Counted from the first letter of the stretch, positions 18,587 to 29,089 are shown. The stretch: DNA of 64,000 nucleotides from Buttiauxella agrestis ATCC 33320 (GCA_024169445.1 JALKFA010000001.1:1860001-1924000), one strand, 5' to 3'. The notes: generated by a model not told the origin, from the sequence alone. Made by a program: numbers and translations.

Positions 18587-18595
18587 TGGTATACT
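18587..18595 (+). promoter_or_regulatory. Extended -10 element of a probable hpt promoter
   Basis: TGGTATACT has TG one base before a good -10 hexamer TATACT. The -35 region is weak, as is usual with extended -10 promoters. It lies 78 bp before the hpt ATG. Confidence 0.45.
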
Positions 18596-18672
18596 GCTGG
18601 CCTGAATATTTTGTGTTGGTTGAAATTTAATCGACATCGAATGATTTATTTTTAAATCATATGGTTATAACT

Positions 18673-19209
18673 ATGAAACATACTGTTGAAGTGATGATCC
18701 CCGAAGCGGAGATCAAAGCCCGTATCGCTGAATTGGGTCGTGAGATCACTGAACATTATCGTGATAGCGGTAGTGATATGGTGCTGGTTGGCTTGCTGCG
18801 TGGCTCATTTATGTTTATGGCTGACTTGTGCCGTGAAGTTCAAGTGCCCCACGAAGTCGATTTTATGACCGCATCCAGTTATGGCAGCGGCATGTCCACC
18901 ACCCGCGATGTGAAAATCCTCAAAGACCTCGATGAAGATATTCGCGGCAAAGACGTGCTGATCGTCGAAGATATTATCGATTCTGGTAATACGCTGAGCA
19001 AAGTGCGCGAAATTCTGAGCCTGCGTGAGCCAAAATCACTGGCCATTTGTACGCTGCTGGATAAACCAGAGCGCCGCGAAGTGGACGTGAACGTGGAGTG
19101 GGTTGGTTTCGCCATTCCTGACGAGTTCGTGGTGGGTTATGGCATTGACTACGCTCAGCGTTATCGCCATCTGCCATACGTCGGTAAAGTGGTTTTGTTA
19201 GACGAATAA
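18673..19209 (+). CDS. hpt: Hypoxanthine phosphoribosyltransferase
   Basis: Hpt salvages hypoxanthine (and guanine) with PRPP to form IMP (GMP). The 178-residue protein equals E. coli Hpt in length. It carries the PRPP-binding motif [14 protein letters not shown], the type I phosphoribosyltransferase loop [10 protein letters not shown], and the C-terminal base-binding part [21 protein letters not shown] chose ATG at 18673 (MKHTVEV) over the in-frame ATG at 18661. It is transcribed divergently from gcd and ends convergently with can, with a shared terminator. Confidence 0.97.
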   Translation: MKHTVEVMIPEAEIKARIAELGREITEHYRDSGSDMVLVGLLRGSFMFMADLCREVQVPHEVDFMTASSYGSGMSTTRDVKILKDLDEDIRGKDVLIVEDIIDSGNTLSKVREILSLREPKSLAICTLLDKPERREVDVNVEWVGFAIPDEFVVGYGIDYAQRYRHLPYVGKVVLLDE

Positions 19210-19238
19210 GTTGAGCAAACGCCCAATCACCGATAAAT

Positions 19239-19263
19239 AAAAAGGGCCTTTAAGGCCCTTTTT
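19239..19263. terminator. Bidirectional terminator between hpt and can
   Basis: AAAAAGGGCC and GGCCCTTTTT pair around a TTTAA centre between two convergent genes; each strand has a T-run after the stem. Confidence 0.9.
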
Positions 19264-19273
19264 GCTATCTGAG

Positions 19274-19954
19274 TTACTGCGAAGGTGTTCTATTCTTGTG
19301 GCTGCGATGGGAGTTTTGCAGATTCGAAATCCCGCTGCGGTAACCTTTTTCCAGCGATTCACGGCTAGTGGCGGTGACTTCTAAATCGCGCAGGCGACCA
19401 TCATGAATCCCGTAAGCCCAGCCATGTACTGTGACTTTCTGCCCGCGTTTCCATGCTGATTGCATAATGGTGGAATGGCCGAGGTTATAAACCTGTTCCA
19501 TGACATTCAGCTCGCAAAGCGTATCCAGACGTTGCTCTGGTGGGAGTTCTCCCAACAGCGAACTATGCTTGAACCAGATATCGCGGATGTGCAGCAGCCA
19601 GTTGTTGATAAGCCCTAAATCTGGGTTCTCAACCGCTGCTTGTACGCCGCCGCATCCGTAGTGGCCGCAAATAATAATGTGTTCAACTTCAAGAACATCA
19701 ACGGCGTACTGCACTACAGAAAGGCAATTTAGATCCGTATGAATGACCAGGTTTGCCACGTTACGGTGAACAAATAATTCGCCAGGCTCAAGGCCGGTCA
19801 GACGTTCAGCGGGTACGCGACTATCAGAACAGCCGATCCACAAGAAGCGCGGTTTTTGGGCCTGAGACAAACGTTCAAAAAAGCCCGGGTCTTCGTCCTC
19901 CATCAGTTTTGACCAGACCTGGTTATTGCTGATGAGGGTATCAATGTCTTTCAT
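19274..19954 (-). CDS. can: Beta-class carbonic anhydrase
   Basis: Can hydrates CO2 to bicarbonate, supplying carboxylation reactions at low CO2. The 226-residue protein has the zinc ligands of the beta class: Cys in WIGCSDSR, Asp in [10 protein letters not shown], and His and Cys in ICGHYGCGG. The start [11 protein letters not shown] matches E. coli Can (220 aa); an upstream in-frame start at 20005 would add 17 unrelated residues. It is divergent from yadG. Confidence 0.96.
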   Translation of the reverse strand: MKDIDTLISNNQVWSKLMEDEDPGFFERLSQAQKPRFLWIGCSDSRVPAERLTGLEPGELFVHRNVANLVIHTDLNCLSVVQYAVDVLEVEHIIICGHYGCGGVQAAVENPDLGLINNWLLHIRDIWFKHSSLLGELPPEQRLDTLCELNVMEQVYNLGHSTIMQSAWKRGQKVTVHGWAYGIHDGRLRDLEVTATSRESLEKGYRSGISNLQNSHRSHKNRTPSQ

Positions 19955-20064
19955 GGAGGTTAACAACCTGTAACGGAAGAAGTGCGTTGAGGTAATATAG
20001 GGCAACTGAAATAATTTTTAAACGGCATAATTTTTTTTGTACCGGACAAGGTAACCGTATATCC

Positions 20065-20991
20065 ATGACTATTGCATTAGAGCTGGAACAGTTAACGAAA
20101 ACCTATCCCGGCGGTGTTCAGGCGCTGCGCGGCATAGATCTTCGTGTTGAAGCAGGGGATTTTTATGCTCTGCTGGGGCCGAACGGCGCAGGAAAATCCA
20201 CCACCATCGGGATTATTAGCTCGCTGGTTAATAAAACCTCTGGCCGGGTGCGTGTGTTTGGATACGACCTGGAAAAAGACGTGGTTAACGCTAAACGTCA
20301 GCTCGGGTTGGTGCCGCAGGAATTTAACTTCAACCCGTTTGAAACCGTGCAGCAAATTGTCGTTCATCAGGCGGGCTATTATGGTGTTGAACGAGCTGAT
20401 GCCATCGCACGTAGCGAAAAGTACCTGAAACAGCTCGATCTGTGGGAAAAACGCAACGAACGTGCGCGTATGTTATCTGGTGGCATGAAGCGCCGTTTAA
20501 TGATTGCCCGTGCCTTAATGCACGAACCAAAATTGCTGATCCTTGATGAACCCACCGCGGGCGTCGACATCGAGCTGCGCCGTTCTATGTGGGGTTTCCT
20601 GAAGGATTTAAACGACAAAGGCACTACTATCATTTTGACCACTCACTATCTTGAAGAAGCAGAAATGCTGTGCCGCAACATCGGTATTATTCAAAATGGC
20701 GAGTTGGTTGAAAATACCTCCATGAAATCACTGCTTTCAAAGCTGAAGTCAGAAACGTTTATCCTCGATCTTGCGCCTAAAAGCCCACTTCCGCAGCTGG
20801 ATGGTTACCAATATCGCCTGGTTGATACTTCCACCCTGGAAGTAGAAGTGCTGCGCGAACAGGGAATCAACAGCGTGTTTAGCCAGTTAAGTTCTCAAGG
20901 GGTTCAGGTACTAAGTATGCGTAACAAAGCTAACCGTCTTGAAGAGCTGTTTGTCACGCTGATTAACGGTCATAAAGGAGACCAGGCATGA
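20065..20991 (+). CDS. yadG: ABC transporter ATP-binding protein YadG
   Basis: The ATPase subunit of an ABC-2 type exporter of unknown substrate. The 308-residue protein has Walker A GPNGAGKST, Q-loop LVPQEFNF, signature LSGGMKRR, Walker B LLILDEPTAGVD and the switch His in LTTHYLEEAE. A C-terminal domain of about 80 residues is typical of the daunorubicin-resistance (DrrA)-like group. It overlaps the permease gene yadH by 4 bases, so the two form an operon. Confidence 0.95.
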   Translation: MTIALELEQLTKTYPGGVQALRGIDLRVEAGDFYALLGPNGAGKSTTIGIISSLVNKTSGRVRVFGYDLEKDVVNAKRQLGLVPQEFNFNPFETVQQIVVHQAGYYGVERADAIARSEKYLKQLDLWEKRNERARMLSGGMKRRLMIARALMHEPKLLILDEPTAGVDIELRRSMWGFLKDLNDKGTTIILTTHYLEEAEMLCRNIGIIQNGELVENTSMKSLLSKLKSETFILDLAPKSPLPQLDGYQYRLVDTSTLEVEVLREQGINSVFSQLSSQGVQVLSMRNKANRLEELFVTLINGHKGDQA

Positions 20992-21758
20992 TGCATCTCT
21001 ATTGGGTGGCGTTAAAAAGTATCTGGACCAAAGAAGTCCACCGTTTTACGCGTATCTGGATACAAACTCTCGTCCCACCGGTCATCACTATGACCTTGTA
21101 TTTCATCATTTTTGGTAATTTGATTGGCTCGCAAATCGGTTCAATGCATGGTTTTACCTACATGCAGTTCATCGTGCCGGGTTTGATCATGATGGCGGTG
21201 ATCACCAACTCTTATGCCAACGTTGCTTCCTCTTTCTTTAGCGCTAAATTCCAGCGCAACATTGAAGAACTACTGGTGGCGCCAGTGCCGACGCATATTA
21301 TTATCGCCGGTTATGTTGGTGGTGGTGTGGCGCGTGGCTTGTGTGTTGGTATTCTGGTTACCGCTGTGTCGCTGTTCTTTGTGCCGTTCCAGGTGCATTC
21401 ATGGCTGTTTGTTGCGTTAACTCTGCTGTTGACGGCGATTCTGTTCTCGCTGGCCGGTTTGTTGAACGCGGTGTTTGCTAAAACATTTGACGATATCAGC
21501 CTGATCCCAACCTTCGTGCTGACCCCGCTGACCTATTTAGGTGGTGTGTTTTACTCTCTTTCATTGCTGCCTCCATTCTGGAAAGCGCTGTCTCACCTTA
21601 ACCCGGTGGTGTATATGATCAGCGGCTTCCGTTATGGTTTCCTCGGCATTAACGATGTCCCGTTGCTGTTTACCGTAGCCGTGCTGGTGGGCTTTATTCT
21701 GGCCTTCTACATTCTGTGCTGGTATCTGATTCAGCGTGGCCGTGGTCTACGTAGCTAA
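20988..21758 (+). CDS. yadH: ABC-2 type transporter permease YadH
   Basis: A 256-residue integral membrane protein with about six transmembrane segments, partner of YadG. The ABC-2 signature region is seen in TPLTYLGGVFYSLSLLP and LSHLNPVVYMISGFRYG. The first ATG (MMHLYWVALKSIW) overlaps the yadG stop in ATGATG. The substrate is unknown. A REP element follows the stop codon. Confidence 0.95.
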   Translation: MMHLYWVALKSIWTKEVHRFTRIWIQTLVPPVITMTLYFIIFGNLIGSQIGSMHGFTYMQFIVPGLIMMAVITNSYANVASSFFSAKFQRNIEELLVAPVPTHIIIAGYVGGGVARGLCVGILVTAVSLFFVPFQVHSWLFVALTLLLTAILFSLAGLLNAVFAKTFDDISLIPTFVLTPLTYLGGVFYSLSLLPPFWKALSHLNPVVYMISGFRYGFLGINDVPLLFTVAVLVGFILAFYILCWYLIQRGRGLRS

Positions 21759-21781
21759 GAGACTGATGATAAAGCTCTTTC

Positions 21782-21858
21782 GTAGGTCGGATAAGCGATA
21801 GCGTCATCCGACATCACTGGCGTAAATGGTGGATGGCGCTATTGCTTATCCACCCTAC
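21782..21858. repeat. REP element pair (BIME-like) after yadH
   Basis: GTAGGTCGGATAAGCGATAGC followed about 40 bases later by its inverted, slightly varied copy ending CTTATCCACCCTAC. This is the enterobacterial REP/BIME form and lies at an operon end, where such elements usually protect mRNA 3' ends. Confidence 0.88.
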
Positions 21859-22002
21859 AAAACCTGTTCTGTGACCTTTGTCAGCAATCTGACCTCCCCG
21901 CAAGGGGAGGTAAACATCCTTCTTTCTTACCCAGTTTTGATTAGCATCAGGGTGCTTATTTTTCGCTCTGGCACACTGTCGCTCCGCAAAAAGGAGAAGG
22001 CC

Positions 22003-22434
22003 ATGTTGGGTTGGGTTATTGCCGGTCATGACTATTATGCTCAGGATATGCTCGATACGATTGAGCGACGTTTTGGCCCACAGCCGCAATGCTGTGCGGT
22101 AAATTACTGGCAAGGGCTTAGCACCAATATGCTCAGCCGTATGATGTGTGATGCGTTGTACAATTGTGATTCTGGTGATGGCGTGATCTTTCTGACGGAT
22201 ATTACTGGCGCGGCTCCTTACCGTACTGCGGCACTGATTAGCCACCAGCATCCCCATTGTGAAGTGATTTCAGGCGTCACACTGCCGCTGCTGTTTGCGA
22301 TGCGTGCGCACCGTGAAACACAAACTGGCGAAGCATTCCGTGAACTTATTGTTGAGCATGGAGGGGGTGACGTCACCAGCCTTTGGCATCAGCAGCAGAA
22401 AAACCCACCGTTTGTGTTACTCCACCAATATTGA
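22003..22434 (+). CDS. yadI: PTS EIIA component, mannose-family like
   Basis: A 143-residue protein of the EIIA-Man (AgaF-like) fold. His9 in WVIAGHDYY matches the position of the phosphorylated His in this family, and DGVIFLTDITGAAPYRTA and EVISGVTLPLLFAM are conserved core strands. E. coli YadI is 146 aa. AAAGGAGAAGG just before ATG 22003 fixes the start; the longer open frame from 21826 runs through REP sequence and is not coding. No other PTS components lie nearby, so its substrate or regulatory target is unknown. Confidence 0.88.
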   Translation: MLGWVIAGHDYYAQDMLDTIERRFGPQPQCCAVNYWQGLSTNMLSRMMCDALYNCDSGDGVIFLTDITGAAPYRTAALISHQHPHCEVISGVTLPLLFAMRAHRETQTGEAFRELIVEHGGGDVTSLWHQQQKNPPFVLLHQY

Positions 22435-22518
22435 GCGGAAAGGTTGGTATTGGGTGGACTTTTGTTAGAATAACCGCTTCTTCTCGCCATTGAGACACCC
22501 AGTGTTATCAAACTTGTT

Positions 22519-23769
22519 ATGCTAACTCGCCTTTTCTTTACCGTGCTGATGCTGATTGGTGGCAGTAGCGCCAATGCCAGCCTGCTCAGTAGCCATCACA
22601 CTCCCGCACAATATATGCAAACCACAGAAGATGCTGATATTTGGGCACAGGTGGGGGATAAAGTCATTTCTGTCGGTAACATTCAGGAAGGGCAAATCCT
22701 GGCCGTAGTGCCTACTGCGGCAGATTATTACGAGTTCAATTTTGGTTTTGGCACCGGGTTTATTGATAAAACACACCTTGAACCGGTAGCAGGAAAACAA
22801 CGTGTTGAAGACCGTCTGGGTGATTTGCACAAACCGTTGAGCAACCAGAATCTGGTCACCTTCCGCGATATCACGGTATATAACGCACCTAGCAGCGGTA
22901 GTGCTCAGTTCGGTACGCTGGCAGACAATTTGCGTTACCCGATTATTGCCAGCCTAAAAGACCACCTCAATCAAACTTGGTATCAAATCCGCATTGGTAA
23001 CCGCCTCGGGTATGTCAGCAGCCTTGATGCGCAGCCCGATAACGGCATTCCGGTGCTGACTTATCACCATATTTTGCGTGATGAAGAGAATACTCGCTTC
23101 CGTCATACCTCAACCACGACTTCGGTGGTGGCCTTCAACAACCAGATGACCTGGCTGCGCGATATGGGCTATACCACGCTGACGATGTATCAACTTGAAG
23201 GTTATGTGCGTAACCGGATGAATATGCCAGCACGTGCGGTGGTGATTACCTTTGATGACGGACTGAAATCGGTTTATCGCTATGCATACCCAATTCTCAA
23301 ACAGTACGGCTTTAAGGCAACCTCATTTATCATTTCGTCGCGCATAAAAGCGCACCCGCAATTCTGGAATCCAAAATCGCTGCAATTTATGAGCCTCTCA
23401 GAATTGCAGGCCAGTCAGGATGTGTTTGATGTTCAGTCGCATACCCATTTCCTGCATCGCGTTGACGCTAACCGCCAGCCGACACTGTTACGTCGTAGCT
23501 ATCGTAATATCCTGCTTGATTTTGAACACTCAAGACGCGCCCTGGCGCAGTTTAATCCGCATGTTTTGTACCTCTCGTATCCGTTTGGTGGATATAACGA
23601 TAAGGCTGTGAAAGCGGCGAACGATGCGGGATTCCATATGGCGGTGACAACGGTGCGTGGGAAGGTGAAGCCGGGGGATAATCCGTTTTTGCTAAAACGG
23701 CTATATATTTTGCGGACGGATTCTTTAGAAACAATGTCGCGGTTGATTAGTAACCAGCCGCAGTCTTGA
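22519..23769 (+). CDS. yadE: Exported polysaccharide deacetylase family protein YadE
   Basis: A 416-residue protein with a signal peptide ([20 protein letters not shown]), SH3-like regions at about 35-165 and a NodB-type carbohydrate esterase domain from about 175. The catalytic motifs are visible: VVITFDDG (metal Asp pair), QSHTHFLH (His-x3-His) and LSYPFGGYN. It probably removes acetyl groups from a cell-wall or surface polysaccharide, but the substrate is not known. E. coli YadE (409 aa) sits at the same place. A REP pair follows. Confidence 0.9.
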   Translation: MLTRLFFTVLMLIGGSSANASLLSSHHTPAQYMQTTEDADIWAQVGDKVISVGNIQEGQILAVVPTAADYYEFNFGFGTGFIDKTHLEPVAGKQRVEDRLGDLHKPLSNQNLVTFRDITVYNAPSSGSAQFGTLADNLRYPIIASLKDHLNQTWYQIRIGNRLGYVSSLDAQPDNGIPVLTYHHILRDEENTRFRHTSTTTSVVAFNNQMTWLRDMGYTTLTMYQLEGYVRNRMNMPARAVVITFDDGLKSVYRYAYPILKQYGFKATSFIISSRIKAHPQFWNPKSLQFMSLSELQASQDVFDVQSHTHFLHRVDANRQPTLLRRSYRNILLDFEHSRRALAQFNPHVLYLSYPFGGYNDKAVKAANDAGFHMAVTTVRGKVKPGDNPFLLKRLYILRTDSLETMSRLISNQPQS

Positions 23770-23785
23770 AAGGTATAATGGTTTT

Positions 23786-23861
23786 GTAGGGTGGATAAGC
23801 GAAAGCGTCATCCACCAAATGCGTCAATTATGTCGGGTGACGCTTCGCTTACCCGACCTAC
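23786..23861. repeat. REP element pair (BIME-like) between yadE and panD
   Basis: GTAGGGTGGATAAGCGAAAGC and the inverted copy GGGTGACGCTTCGC/TTACCCGACCTAC form two facing REP units between convergent genes. Confidence 0.88.
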
Positions 23862-23874
23862 AAATCCGTAAAGA

Positions 23875-24255
23875 TTACGCCACCTGAACCGGTACGGCTT
23901 TCGCCAGGCGTTTCATTTCGTTGTCGCCGTCGAAATAGGCCACTTTTGGCTGCCAGCTACGGGCTTGCTCATCCGGCATGGTGACGTAGGTCGCGATAAT
24001 CAGAATGTCACCCACATCAGCACAATGTGCCGCAGCACCATTCACCGAAATGATTTTAGAACCCCGTTCGCCAGCGATAGCGTAAGTTGAAAAACGCTTA
24101 CCGTTGGTGACGTTATAAATATCAATGGCTTCATATTCCAGAATGCCTGCCGCCTCAAGGAAGTCCTGATCGATGGCGCAGGAGCCTTCATAGTGCAAAT
24201 CCGCCTGCGTCACTTTGACACGGTGAAGTTTGCCTTGCAGCATGGTGCGTATCAT
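23875..24255 (-). CDS. panD: Aspartate 1-decarboxylase precursor
   Basis: PanD makes beta-alanine from aspartate for pantothenate. It is a 126-residue proenzyme that self-cleaves at Gly24-Ser25 to give the pyruvoyl cofactor; YEGSCAID with this Gly-Ser is present. The length is the same as E. coli PanD. It is separated from panC by about 97 bp; E. coli has yadD in this gap, which is absent here. Confidence 0.97.
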   Translation of the reverse strand: MIRTMLQGKLHRVKVTQADLHYEGSCAIDQDFLEAAGILEYEAIDIYNVTNGKRFSTYAIAGERGSKIISVNGAAAHCADVGDILIIATYVTMPDEQARSWQPKVAYFDGDNEMKRLAKAVPVQVA

Positions 24256-24352
24256 AGCTTAAACCTTCATCACTAGAGTTACGTAAGCAGCAAGCCAGAA
24301 TGCTTGCCACCGGAATTTAGTCGGGCAGTATTGCCCGATTTTATGACGCTGT

Positions 24353-25207
24353 CTACTGCGCCAGCTCGACCTGAATATTATCAATCAAACGCGCCTGGCC
24401 TAGCCACGCGGCCATAAGTACCACCGCACGTTTGCTCTCAACATTCAGCTCCAGCAGGGTATCGGCATCGCGGATTTGCAGGTCGTCGGAACGGAAGCCT
24501 TTTTCGTTAAGCTCGGTGGCGGCAATCGCCAGCATCTCTTCGGTATCACGCTCGCCCGCACGCAGTTTATCCGCCAGGGATTGCATCACTTTATGCAGAC
24601 CGGGCGCGATTTTGCGCTGCTCGGCGGTCAGATAGCCATTGCGTGAACTCAGCGCCAGGCCATCTTTTGCACGCACAGTTGGCACGCCAATAATTTCAAT
24701 GTCGTAGCCCATATCCGCCACCATTTTGCGGATCACGGCCACTTGCTGGAAGTCTTTCTCACCGAAGCAAGCGATGTCAGGCTGCACCAGATTAAACAGC
24801 TTGCTGACGATGGTCGAAACGCCACGGAAATGCCCTGGGCGGCTGGCGCCTTCAAGCATGGTCGAAAGGCCAGGCACTTCGACGAAGGTCTGGGAATCCA
24901 GGCCTTTCGGGAAAATATCGCCAGGTGCCGGGGCAAATACCAAATCCACTTTGCGGCGGTTTAGCTTCTCGCAATCTTCCTGCAACGTACGTGGATAGCG
25001 CGTTAAGTCATCCGGGCGGTCAAACTGCATCGGATTCACAAAAATGGTGGTGATAACGACATCGGCGCGGCTTTTCGCATCGTCGACCAGCTTCATATGC
25101 CCGTCATGCAGGTTGCCCATGGTCGGAACCAATGCGATGCGTTTACCTTCCTGGCGCCAACGGCGAATCTGCTGACGTAACAGCGGTATCGTTTCGATAA
25201 TCAACAC
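24353..25207 (-). CDS. panC: Pantothenate synthetase
   Basis: PanC joins pantoate and beta-alanine with ATP to form pantothenate. The 284-residue protein has the HIGH-type motif in [27 protein letters not shown], the GEKDFQQ motif and the KMSKS-like [14 protein letters not shown] at 25207 (then LIIETIPLL) is the start: AGGAGAAGG lies just upstream and the length fits E. coli (283). Longer in-frame extensions run into panB and are not coding. It is 13 bases after panB, same operon. Confidence 0.97.
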   Translation of the reverse strand: MLIIETIPLLRQQIRRWRQEGKRIALVPTMGNLHDGHMKLVDDAKSRADVVITTIFVNPMQFDRPDDLTRYPRTLQEDCEKLNRRKVDLVFAPAPGDIFPKGLDSQTFVEVPGLSTMLEGASRPGHFRGVSTIVSKLFNLVQPDIACFGEKDFQQVAVIRKMVADMGYDIEIIGVPTVRAKDGLALSSRNGYLTAEQRKIAPGLHKVMQSLADKLRAGERDTEEMLAIAATELNEKGFRSDDLQIRDADTLLELNVESKRAVVLMAAWLGQARLIDNIQVELAQ

Positions 25208-25220
25208 AACCCTTCTCCTG

Positions 25221-26015
25221 TCAGTGGAAACTATGTTCTTCACCTGGATAGGTGCCGGACTCAACTTCGTTGATGTACAGACGCACCGCAGCACGCATGT
25301 CACCGGTTCCGGTGAGGAAGTTTTTAGCGAATTTTGGAATGTGACCGCCGGTAATACCGAAGGCATCGTGCATCACCAGAATTTGCCCGTCAGTGACATT
25401 GCCCGCGCCAATACCAATAACCGGGATCGTCAGCGCGTCGGTAATGCGTTTTGCCAGCACAACCGGTACGCATTCCAGTACTAACAATTGAGCGCCTGCG
25501 GCTTCGAGCGCCACGGCATCGTCAAACAACGTTTGTGCGGCAGCTTCATCACGGCCCTGGATTTTATAACCACCAAAGATGTTCACGGATTGCGGCGTCA
25601 GGCCCAAATGCCCGCAGACCGGCACGGCACGTTCGGTCAGCATTTTGACGGTTTCGACCAGCCAGCGACCGCCTTCGATTTTGACCATGTTGGCACCAGC
25701 GCGCATCACTTCAGCGGAGTTAGCAAAAGCTTGTTCTGGGGTGGCATAAGCCATAAACGGCAGGTCTGCCAGCAACAGGCAATTCGGCGCGCCACGGCGT
25801 ACAGCGCGAGTGTGGTAGGCAATATCTTCTACGGTGACTGGCAGCGTGGAGTCGTGGCCTTGAACGGTCATCCCTAATGAATCGCCAACCAGCATCACGC
25901 CAATGCCTTCTTCGGCAAACAGTTTGGCAAAGCTGAAATCGTAAGCGGTGATGGTGGCGAACTTGCGTTGAGCCTGTTTCCATTGGCGCAACTGAGACAT
26001 AGTGATTGGTTTCAT
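25221..26015 (-). CDS. panB: 3-methyl-2-oxobutanoate hydroxymethyltransferase
   Basis: PanB transfers a hydroxymethyl group from 5,10-methylene-THF to ketoisovalerate, the first committed pantothenate step. The 264-residue TIM-barrel protein equals the E. coli length. Mg-binding and substrate motifs are visible in [26 protein letters not shown] and GHLGLTPQ, with the catalytic Glu in LLVLECVP. In E. coli a fimbrial operon lies upstream of panB; here folK ends only 47 bp before it. Confidence 0.97.
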   Translation of the reverse strand: MKPITMSQLRQWKQAQRKFATITAYDFSFAKLFAEEGIGVMLVGDSLGMTVQGHDSTLPVTVEDIAYHTRAVRRGAPNCLLLADLPFMAYATPEQAFANSAEVMRAGANMVKIEGGRWLVETVKMLTERAVPVCGHLGLTPQSVNIFGGYKIQGRDEAAAQTLFDDAVALEAAGAQLLVLECVPVVLAKRITDALTIPVIGIGAGNVTDGQILVMHDAFGITGGHIPKFAKNFLTGTGDMRAAVRLYINEVESGTYPGEEHSFH

Positions 26016-26062
26016 GGCAGTCCCGGTGAGGAATGATATTGATTAAATGAACGCGTCCGTGG

Positions 26063-26542
26063 TTACCAAAAAGTAATCCCATCCTGGGAGAGGTTTTCTA
26101 AAACTTTCGCGACTGGCAGGCCTTCGGGGAACGCGCAGTCAGGCGCAATTTCCAGCAATGGAACCAACATAAAAGCGCGGTTTTTCATATCGTAATGCGG
26201 CACTGTCAGCGTTGATGTGGCAATAGTCAGATTACCGAACAGCATCATGTCGAGATCAAGCGTGCGTGGCCCCCAGCGTTCAGCTTTGCGCACTCGTCCG
26301 TGTTCCAGCTCTATACGTTGAGTATGGGCCAGTAATGTTTCGGGAGACAGTTCAGTTTCCAGTGCGACAGCAGCATTCAGGTAATCGGGTTGGTCTTGCG
26401 GGCCGAGCGGCGGGGTGCGATAGAAAGAGGAGATGGCAACCACCCGGCTTTGCGGGATGGCTGCAATGGCGTCGAGCGCATGAGTCACTTGCTCAAGCGG
26501 CGACGCCTGGTTGCTGCCTAGCGCGATATACGCAAGCGTCAT
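26063..26542 (-). CDS. folK: 6-hydroxymethyl-7,8-dihydropterin pyrophosphokinase
   Basis: HPPK transfers pyrophosphate from ATP to the pterin in folate synthesis. It is 159 residues, as in E. coli. Seen are [33 protein letters not shown], and the Mg-binding Asp pair in [11 protein letters not shown]. It overlaps the pcnB stop by ATGA, giving translational coupling with the upstream gene. Confidence 0.97.
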   Translation of the reverse strand: MTLAYIALGSNQASPLEQVTHALDAIAAIPQSRVVAISSFYRTPPLGPQDQPDYLNAAVALETELSPETLLAHTQRIELEHGRVRKAERWGPRTLDLDMMLFGNLTIATSTLTVPHYDMKNRAFMLVPLLEIAPDCAFPEGLPVAKVLENLSQDGITFW

Positions 26543-27936
26543 GCACTTCCACCGCTGCGTGGTGCACGCTTACGCGGGCGACGATGGCGGCGGCGAACCG
26601 CAGGCTCATCACCTAACACATCAAGCATATCTTTTTGCGCCGGTGGAGCAGCCACCTGGAATTCACCCCACCATTTGGTCAGGCGTTGTAATTCCTGGTT
26701 GTTTTCCACTTCAGCACGCAGTGCCAACAAATCATACGCCGCGCGGAACTTAGGATGCTCCATCAGCTTCCAGGCGCGTTTGCCCTGGCGGCGTGACAGA
26801 CGAAGCTGCAAGCCCCAGATATCACGAACCAGCGTGGTAATGCGTTTTGGAATCGCCAGCGCACGGCAGGCTTCATCCAGCACTTCGTTCATTGCTAATG
26901 CGAAGGCGTCCATATAGGCAAGGCCGCTTTCCTGAGTCAGCTTTTGAGCCATCTCCAGTTGCGGATACCAGAAAATGGCGGAGAACAAGAAGGCCGGATT
27001 AACGCGCATATCGTTATGAATGCGGTTATCGGTATTCTTCAGCACCTGAGTGATCATGCGCTCCATCGGGCTGTCACCTTGTTCGGTGAAGTAGCGAGTG
27101 ATGGTCGGGAATAACGGCTGGAACAGCTGATATTCACGCAGCAATTCGTAAGTGTCATATCCATGGCCGGCTTGCAGAAGTTTCAGCGATTCTTCAAACA
27201 AACGGGCTGGAGGGACATCATTAATCAAGGTGGCTAAACGCGGAATAGGCTCGCCAGTTTCCGGGCTAATCGTCATATTCAGTTTGGCAGCAAAGCGCAC
27301 CGCACGCAGCATGCGCACCGGGTCTTCGCGATAGCGCGTTTCAGGGTCGCCAATTAAACGGATAACGCCATTGCGTAAATCACGCAGGCCACCAACATAA
27401 TCGCGAACTGAGAAATCAGCCACGCTGTAATAGAGGCTGTTGATGGTGAAATCACGGCGCTGAGCATCTTCTTCAATTGAACCAAAGATGTTATCGCGCA
27501 ACAGCATGCCGTTCTGGCCAGTCTGGGAAGTCTGTTTATCAGACTTTTGCTCTTCGTGGTGACCACGGAAAGTGGCAACTTCGATGATTTCCGGCCCAAA
27601 CATCACATGAGCCAGGCGGAAGCGACGGCCAACCAGGCGGCAATTGCGGAACAGTTTACGCACTTGATCCGGTGTGGCGCTGGTAGTGACATCAAAGTCT
27701 TTCGGCTGTTTGCCGAGCAACAGGTCACGGACACCACCACCCACGAGGTAAGCCTCGTAGCCTGCTTTGTTCAGACGATAGAGTACCTTGAGGGCATTTT
27801 CACTGATATCTTTGCGGGACAGAGCGTGCTGGTCACGCGGAATCACCGTGATTTGCGGGAGATCTTCATTCTCCTCGACCACGACGTCATCGCGGTTAAG
27901 CACCTTGCGGCAAAAATTAGCGACTCGGGTAAAAAT
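26539..27936 (-). CDS. pcnB: Poly(A) polymerase I, with an AUU start codon
   Basis: PcnB adds poly(A) tails to RNAs and sets their decay rate. The protein is 465 residues when initiated at ATT 27936-27934 ([12 protein letters not shown]), identical in length to E. coli PcnB, whose gene is established to use AUU. GAGG lies 6 bases before this ATT, an ideal spacing; the upstream ATG at 27957 lacks such a site and would add seven unrelated residues. The nucleotidyltransferase motif [10 protein letters not shown] with DFDVTT, the RRFRLAHV stretch and the basic, Arg-rich C-terminus are all present. It sits in the dksA-gluQ-pcnB-folK gene string. Confidence 0.93.
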   Translation of the reverse strand: MFTRVANFCRKVLNRDDVVVEENEDLPQITVIPRDQHALSRKDISENALKVLYRLNKAGYEAYLVGGGVRDLLLGKQPKDFDVTTSATPDQVRKLFRNCRLVGRRFRLAHVMFGPEIIEVATFRGHHEEQKSDKQTSQTGQNGMLLRDNIFGSIEEDAQRRDFTINSLYYSVADFSVRDYVGGLRDLRNGVIRLIGDPETRYREDPVRMLRAVRFAAKLNMTISPETGEPIPRLATLINDVPPARLFEESLKLLQAGHGYDTYELLREYQLFQPLFPTITRYFTEQGDSPMERMITQVLKNTDNRIHNDMRVNPAFLFSAIFWYPQLEMAQKLTQESGLAYMDAFALAMNEVLDEACRALAIPKRITTLVRDIWGLQLRLSRRQGKRAWKLMEHPKFRAAYDLLALRAEVENNQELQRLTKWWGEFQVAAPPAQKDMLDVLGDEPAVRRRHRRPRKRAPRSGGSA

Positions 27937-28021
27937 AGTACACCTCGGCAGTGTCAATCATAGGGACAAAAAAAACAGCGGCTAATCATAGCTCAGTGTG
28001 CGGCATTTGAGAATGATGTAT

Positions 28022-28888
28022 TCACGAAGAGCCTGGCACAACAGCCGGCAGCGACCAATTTTGCACCGCCAGACGGAGTAATTCGCTCAGCTTCAAATCT
28101 TGCCAGCCAGCAATTATTGGTTGGTTCAAAAACGTCAGCGCGGCATGAATAACCGGACGCGGATCGCCCTGAGCCAGGGCTGGCGCGTGATTTTGCTTCG
28201 ATAACTTGGCGCCATTTTCGTTGAGCACCAGCGGTAAATGAACGTAATCAGGTACTGTCCAGCCAAACTGTTGATACAGAGAAATTTGTCGCACCGTAGG
28301 CTCAATTAAATCTGCACCGCGGACAATTTCGCTTACGCCCTGATAATTATCGTCCACTACTACAGCAAGATTATAGGCAAATAACCCATCGCGGCGGTGA
28401 ATGATAAAATCTTCGCGCGCCAGATTTTCATCGGCAATTAGCTTCCCGCGTAGCTTATCTTCAAAGCTTAATACCGGATGATGCTGTACAAATCGTAGCG
28501 CCGCATTTTCTGGCCCATGATTCAGGGTGCGGCAATGGCCATCGTAGTAACCGCCAATTTGCTGAATACGGCTGCGGGTGCAAGTGCAGTAATAACTCAA
28601 ACCTTGTTGTTGCAAGAAAGAGAGTGCTTCACGATAGGCTTCGTGCCGTTGGGATTGCCACAAAACCTCACCATCCCAGTGCAAACCGTAATGTTCTAAT
28701 TGTTGCAATATCGTTGTGGCAGCGCCAGGAACTTCACGAGGCGGGTCGATATCTTCAATACGCACCAGCCAAAGGCCGCGTTGCGCGCGTGCTTGTAGGT
28801 AGCTGCCTAGTGCGGCAATCAGCGAACCAAAGTGGAGTTCACCTGAAGGCGAAGGGGCAAAGCGGCCAATGTAGCGAGATGTGGTCAT
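28022..28888 (-). CDS. gluQ: Glutamyl-Q tRNA(Asp) synthetase
   Basis: GluQ-RS attaches glutamate to queuosine in tRNA(Asp); it resembles the catalytic core of GluRS without the anticodon domain. The 288-residue protein has the HIGH-like [10 protein letters not shown], the KMSKS-like AKLSKQNH and zinc ligands in YYCTCTR and DGHC. E. coli GluQ is somewhat longer at the C-terminus (308), so the tail here is shorter. It lies downstream of dksA with an ERIC element and hairpin between them. Confidence 0.94.
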   Translation of the reverse strand: MTTSRYIGRFAPSPSGELHFGSLIAALGSYLQARAQRGLWLVRIEDIDPPREVPGAATTILQQLEHYGLHWDGEVLWQSQRHEAYREALSFLQQQGLSYYCTCTRSRIQQIGGYYDGHCRTLNHGPENAALRFVQHHPVLSFEDKLRGKLIADENLAREDFIIHRRDGLFAYNLAVVVDDNYQGVSEIVRGADLIEPTVRQISLYQQFGWTVPDYVHLPLVLNENGAKLSKQNHAPALAQGDPRPVIHAALTFLNQPIIAGWQDLKLSELLRLAVQNWSLPAVVPGSS

Positions 28889-28917
28889 CAGTTTTGTGAC
28901 AGGTCAGAAATGAATAA

Positions 28918-28938
28918 GGCGGGAGAGTCTCCCGCCTT
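28918..28938 (-). terminator. Hairpin between dksA and gluQ
   Basis: GGCGGGAGA and TCTCCCGCC form a 9-bp perfect stem with a one-base centre. On the minus strand the stem is followed by TTATTC, so it may weakly terminate dksA transcription. Confidence 0.6.
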
Positions 28939-28943
28939 TGAAA

Positions 28944-29071
28944 GTATACCCGTCATACTTCAAGTTGCAGGTGCGTTGGCTGCACCCGTTCGCCCCGGTC
29001 ACATAGCTATCTATGCTCCTGGGGACTTACGGTCTGGTCGCCTTCCTGCAACGCGAATTATTTTGGGTACG
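28944..29071. repeat. ERIC element between dksA and gluQ
   Basis: The segment begins GTATACCCGTCATACTTC and contains the characteristic central GCTCCTGGGGACTTAC-type core and a terminal CTGCAACGCGAATTATTT. Length about 128 bp fits the 127-bp ERIC consensus. As usual it lies in transcribed intergenic DNA. Confidence 0.88.
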
Positions 29072-29089
29072 TGCTGAAATTGCGGGCTG

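Noticed and set aside
21826-22002. N-terminal extension of yadI
   Set aside because: It translates part of the REP element; AAAGGAGAAGG before ATG 22003 gives the family start.
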